Of a stretch of DNA of 57,625 bases, positions 56,361-57,625 are shown in pieces. Source of the stretch: Strongyloides papillosus (taxonomy: Eukaryota > Nematoda > Chromadorea > Rhabditida > Strongyloididae); the NCBI GenBank assembly GCA_005656395.1, contig SRSI01000005.1:1-57625 (forward strand). Reading direction: 5' to 3'. A model generated the notes under the pieces. The model saw nothing but the letters and a program-made list of their open reading frames with translations. It was not told the origin of the DNA and did no database searches. Both the position numbers and the translations under genes were made by a program. Within the stretch, counting starts at the first letter, position 1. Each line of letters begins with the position of its first letter.

Positions 56361-56690
56361 TCATTTCCTGCGTGGCCGATTATTGAAAAGGTTTTCATTA
56401 TTACTAATTAAATTATGGCGCCATTTAAACTTGTTTAATGAATAATGTTTTACCAAAATAATAACAAATAGAAATACTAATACAATTGCTCCTTGAATTG
56501 TTTCTTTAATAGAAATACCTGCAGATTGAATAAATCCAACTTGACTATGTATTTCTGTCCAACTAATCATACTAGAAATAGTAATTCAAACTTAAAAGTT
56601 GAAAGAAACGAAACAAAAAACAACTTACTTCTATACCAAAGAAAATACACAATCCAATTTCTGTTTCATCATAGTTCATTTCTCTTAAAG
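56361..56690 (-). CDS. Small single-pass membrane protein, basic tail
   Basis: A donor-like GAA|GTAAGT at about 56625 and an acceptor TTTCTAG (~56572) define a ~52-bp intron. ATG lies one base into exon 2 (56570): MISWTEIHSQVGFIQSAGIS, a membrane span (AIVLVFLFVIILV) and a basic tail (KHYSLNKFKWRHN ... NRPRRK) to the stop at 56361. The upstream exon (MNYDETEIGLCIFFGIE in one frame) would meet a stop after joining, so translation most likely starts in exon 2, as in the 37244 gene. No Cys in the head, so membership of the same family rests only on layout and gene structure. Intact as read. Confidence 0.5.
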
Positions 56691-56699
56691 AAGTACCTT

Positions 56700-57130
56700 T
56701 GTAATCATGGCTGAGTTAAACAATATTCCAATCATGTTCTGATAACTTAAATTCTTTGTATATATATAAAACATAATGGGAGCTGTTGCCCGCCCAAAAA
56801 TCAATTTATGTTTTTGTATACATATAAAATTAAAAGCAATGATGAATCAGTCTATCTTGGTAACTCAACATGACTACATATATTAATTGCATTTAAACAT
56901 ATTATGAATGATATTGTTTCTTATATTCTAATTTTAACAAAAAAATATAAAATGAAATAATTACCGCTACACTTTACTAACTAAGATTTAAATTGAAAAC
57001 ACTAAAAATAAAGAAATTTTTGATTTTATTGATACAATAGTGAAGATTAAGATGAATCCGTGGGTAAATATAGAGTACATTTCTAAGATAAGATAAAGGA
57101 GGTCACCTGAATAATTTAATATATTCTTAT
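56700..57130. other. Gap; 5' flank
   Basis: It contains GGGCGGGCAACAGCTCCCA on the minus strand (about 56775-56795), a G+C-rich spot that could be promoter-proximal for the 56.5-kb gene. Nothing else. Confidence 0.3.
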
Positions 57131-57138
57131 ATCTATAA

Positions 57139-57574
57139 AATGTATATGGTTCTAATGACAACTGTTTTTACAAAGGTGGAGTACCGCAAAAAAAATTTTT
57201 TTCGTCAGATAGGAGTCCAGTGACCTCCATGTCAGATTATATTTCAATGAATATTTTACTTAACGAAAATCTAAAGGCCAAATACTTCCACTGTTTGAAA
57301 AAAAAGATTTTGGAACTTCTATAAAATATATATCTAATTAAGTAAAAGAATTTGAAATTGCGAAATGATTACACCATTACTCAATCACGTCTCACCTTTT
57401 GACGGAAATTTTAAGAAGAAAATCAAATTTCTATCAACAAATAAAATAAGAAGAGAAATTCAATTGGATGATGAAAAATCTGTCAACTATAAAATTTTTT
57501 TTAATACTAGTGTTATGATTAATAATCAAAGTGAGAAAATTAAATTAAACATATTTTTTGTTTGTACTTTTTAA
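57139..57574 (+). pseudogene. Coding-like fragments at the window edge
   Basis: A 61-residue frame (NDNCFYKGGVPQKKFFSSDR, SPVTSMSDYISMNILLNENL ... ILELL) ends at TAA 57324. A second frame from ATG 57365 (MITPLLNHVSPFDGNFKKKI ... RREIQLDDEKSVNYKIFF) runs to 57574. Both have balanced, charged composition against an A/T background. They may be pieces of one broken gene or exons. No family recognised. Confidence 0.3.
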
Positions 57575-57625
57575 AACAAATATAACAAAATCAAAATGAT
57601 AAAATTATAATAAATTTTGAAAATA

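Overview
The window reads as A+T-rich (by eye about three quarters A+T) nuclear DNA of an animal, most likely an insect. Evidence: spliced genes with short A+T-rich introns, a Ty3/gypsy retrotransposon with AGT...ACT LTRs, piggyBac, mariner and MULE-type transposons, and several TA-flanked MITEs. There is no operon structure, Shine-Dalgarno pattern, tRNA, rRNA or CRISPR array. Very A+T-rich genomes of this kind include aphidiine parasitoid wasps, but nothing here fixes the species. Gene density is very low and most coding-like stretches carry one or a few lesions (in-frame stops or single-base frame changes).

Layout. 0-7.3 kb: a 935-bp MITE, mostly featureless DNA, and a broken VRK/CK1-like protein kinase gene. 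7.6-9.9 kb: a 1.4-kb foldback element, then a 275-bp 5' flank and a short single-pass membrane protein gene; element and flank recur at 35.3-37.6 kb with a paralogous gene. 11.5-13.7 kb: a decayed but end-complete piggyBac element. 15.2-21.7 kb: a second piggyBac transposase gene split by a nearly pristine 4.75-kb gypsy element (gag, pol, two LTRs, TTAA target duplication). 22.9-23.1 and 28.9-29.8 kb: two related leucine-rich-repeat-like pseudogenes. 24.6-27.5 kb: an unclassified element with inverted ends and two or three unrecognised genes on the minus strand. 30-33.4 kb: gene fragments and another small membrane protein gene whose tail is a 10-residue tandem repeat. 33.6-34.5 kb: a deleted mariner. 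35.3-38.5 kb: the duplicated small-gene locus between two foldback elements. 39.3 kb: a MULE-like transposase remnant. 40.2 and 43 kb: MITEs. 44 kb: an unidentified pseudogene. 46.1-52.2 kb: a viral-type class III-like glycoprotein remnant, two further small membrane protein genes and an unidentified Cys-containing secreted or membrane protein. 55-57.6 kb: a degraded nuclear-type fragment, another small membrane protein gene and a partial coding stretch at the edge.

The most interesting theme is a set of at least four, perhaps six, tiny genes. Each has a non-coding or nearly non-coding first exon and then one main exon that encodes a very short ectodomain (several with clustered Cys, pattern C-E-x-x-C or C-x-x-x-C), one membrane span and a short basic or polar tail. 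Two share an almost identical promoter and first exon while their coding exons have diverged strongly, and a third shares the motif AATGATGTGCAG at its exon-1 end. They sit beside a viral-type envelope glycoprotein remnant. Whether these are live, fast-evolving genes or decaying copies cannot be settled from the sequence alone.
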